Shown: positions 5,093-5,191 of the stretch, piece after piece
Layout of the letters: each line of letters begins with the position of its first letter
Numbering within the stretch: the stretch's first letter is position 1
Origin: CAZNDN01 sp964571815
GTDB taxonomy: Bacteria; Fibrobacterota; Chitinivibrionia; Chitinivibrionales; WJKA01
Direction of reading: 5' to 3'
Assembly (NCBI GenBank): GCA_964571815.1
Contig: CAZNDN010000212.1
Location: 1-5,191 of the forward strand
Length of the DNA stretch: 5,191 nt
The notes under the pieces: generated by a model
Databases searched by the model: none
What the model saw: the letters and a program-made list of their open reading frames with translations, nothing else
Told to the model about the DNA's origin: nothing
Made by a program: the position numbers and the translations under genes

Positions 5093-5115
5093 GTAGCCGT
5101 GCCGGCGAAGCCGGC
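5093..5115 (+). repeat. REP-like element: GTAG followed by a GCCGGC hairpin
   Basis: GTAG (5093-5096), CCGT, then GCCGGC-GAA-GCCGGC (5101-5115), a 6-bp stem with a 3-nt loop. A GTAG tetranucleotide ahead of a GC-rich palindrome is the layout of REP sequences mobilised by REP-associated tyrosine transposases. Only this copy is in the window, so the assignment depends on finding further copies in the genome. Confidence 0.25.
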
Positions 5116-5191
5116 TTAGTACACTAATCGTACTCCTGCCTTTTATGGTGGCACAGGATACAGTACTCCGCTCATGTGGCCGTTCTCAGTC

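Larger units (their letters stand above)
4929..5191. other. Non-coding tail upstream of the last ATPase gene
   Basis: I see no convincing gene. Plus-strand reading frames here have no recognisable domains and run through hairpins. The left part has T-runs (4934-4939, 4945-4951). The right part is GC-rich and highly structured, with the hairpins annotated at 5047-5115 and a small inverted repeat TTAGT/ACTAA at 5116-5127. After 5128 nothing is recognisable. Confidence 0.4.

Noticed and set aside
4842..5127. Plus-strand ORFs of 75 to 84 codons
   Set aside because: They run through promoter palindromes and hairpins and show no domain or start signal.
1..5191. Toxin-antitoxin, CRISPR or transposon interpretation of the locus
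   Set aside because: No repeat-spacer array, transposase, terminal inverted repeats or recognisable toxin partner is visible.

Overview
The window looks like accessory DNA from a moderately GC-rich bacterium that I cannot name. No RNA gene, CRISPR array or transposase is visible. Nearly all recognisable coding content comes from one family: AAA_14-type P-loop ATPases with a C-terminal DUF4143 region (winged helix plus a PD-(D/E)xK-like fold). There are five such loci. Two are intact on the minus strand (2046-3281 and 3540-4856). One is an open but internally deleted, probably chimeric minus-strand gene (11-805). Two are decayed plus-strand relics (1219-1696, C-terminal half; 3331-3540, Walker B region).

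Layout, left to right: the chimeric gene with a palindromic promoter region (11-857); a gene-poor stretch of small hairpins and a dispersed short repeat (858-1158); about 20 codons resembling the C-terminus of a UDP-GlcNAc 2-epimerase, minus strand (1159-1221); the C-terminal ATPase relic (1219-1696); a coding-like but unrecognised plus-strand stretch (about 1697-2045); the first intact ATPase and its promoter (2046-3316); the Walker B relic (3331-3540); the second intact ATPase and its promoter (3540-4891); and a non-coding tail with a repeat copy and mutually exclusive hairpins (4908-5127).

The three open ATPase genes do not form an operon; each appears to have its own promoter. In all three, a -10-like hexamer lies exactly 6 nt before the most plausible start codon and no Shine-Dalgarno sequence is visible, which predicts leaderless mRNAs. 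Each promoter also overlaps operator-like symmetry: a perfect 22-bp palindrome plus a third half-site at gene 1, alternating TAACG/CGTTA half-sites every 12 nt at the 3540-4856 gene, and a looser inverted repeat at the 2046-3281 gene. I read the region as a place where DUF4143 ATPase genes are repeatedly acquired, recombined and lost, and where the survivors are individually regulated. The cellular role of the family is not established, so no pathway is assigned.
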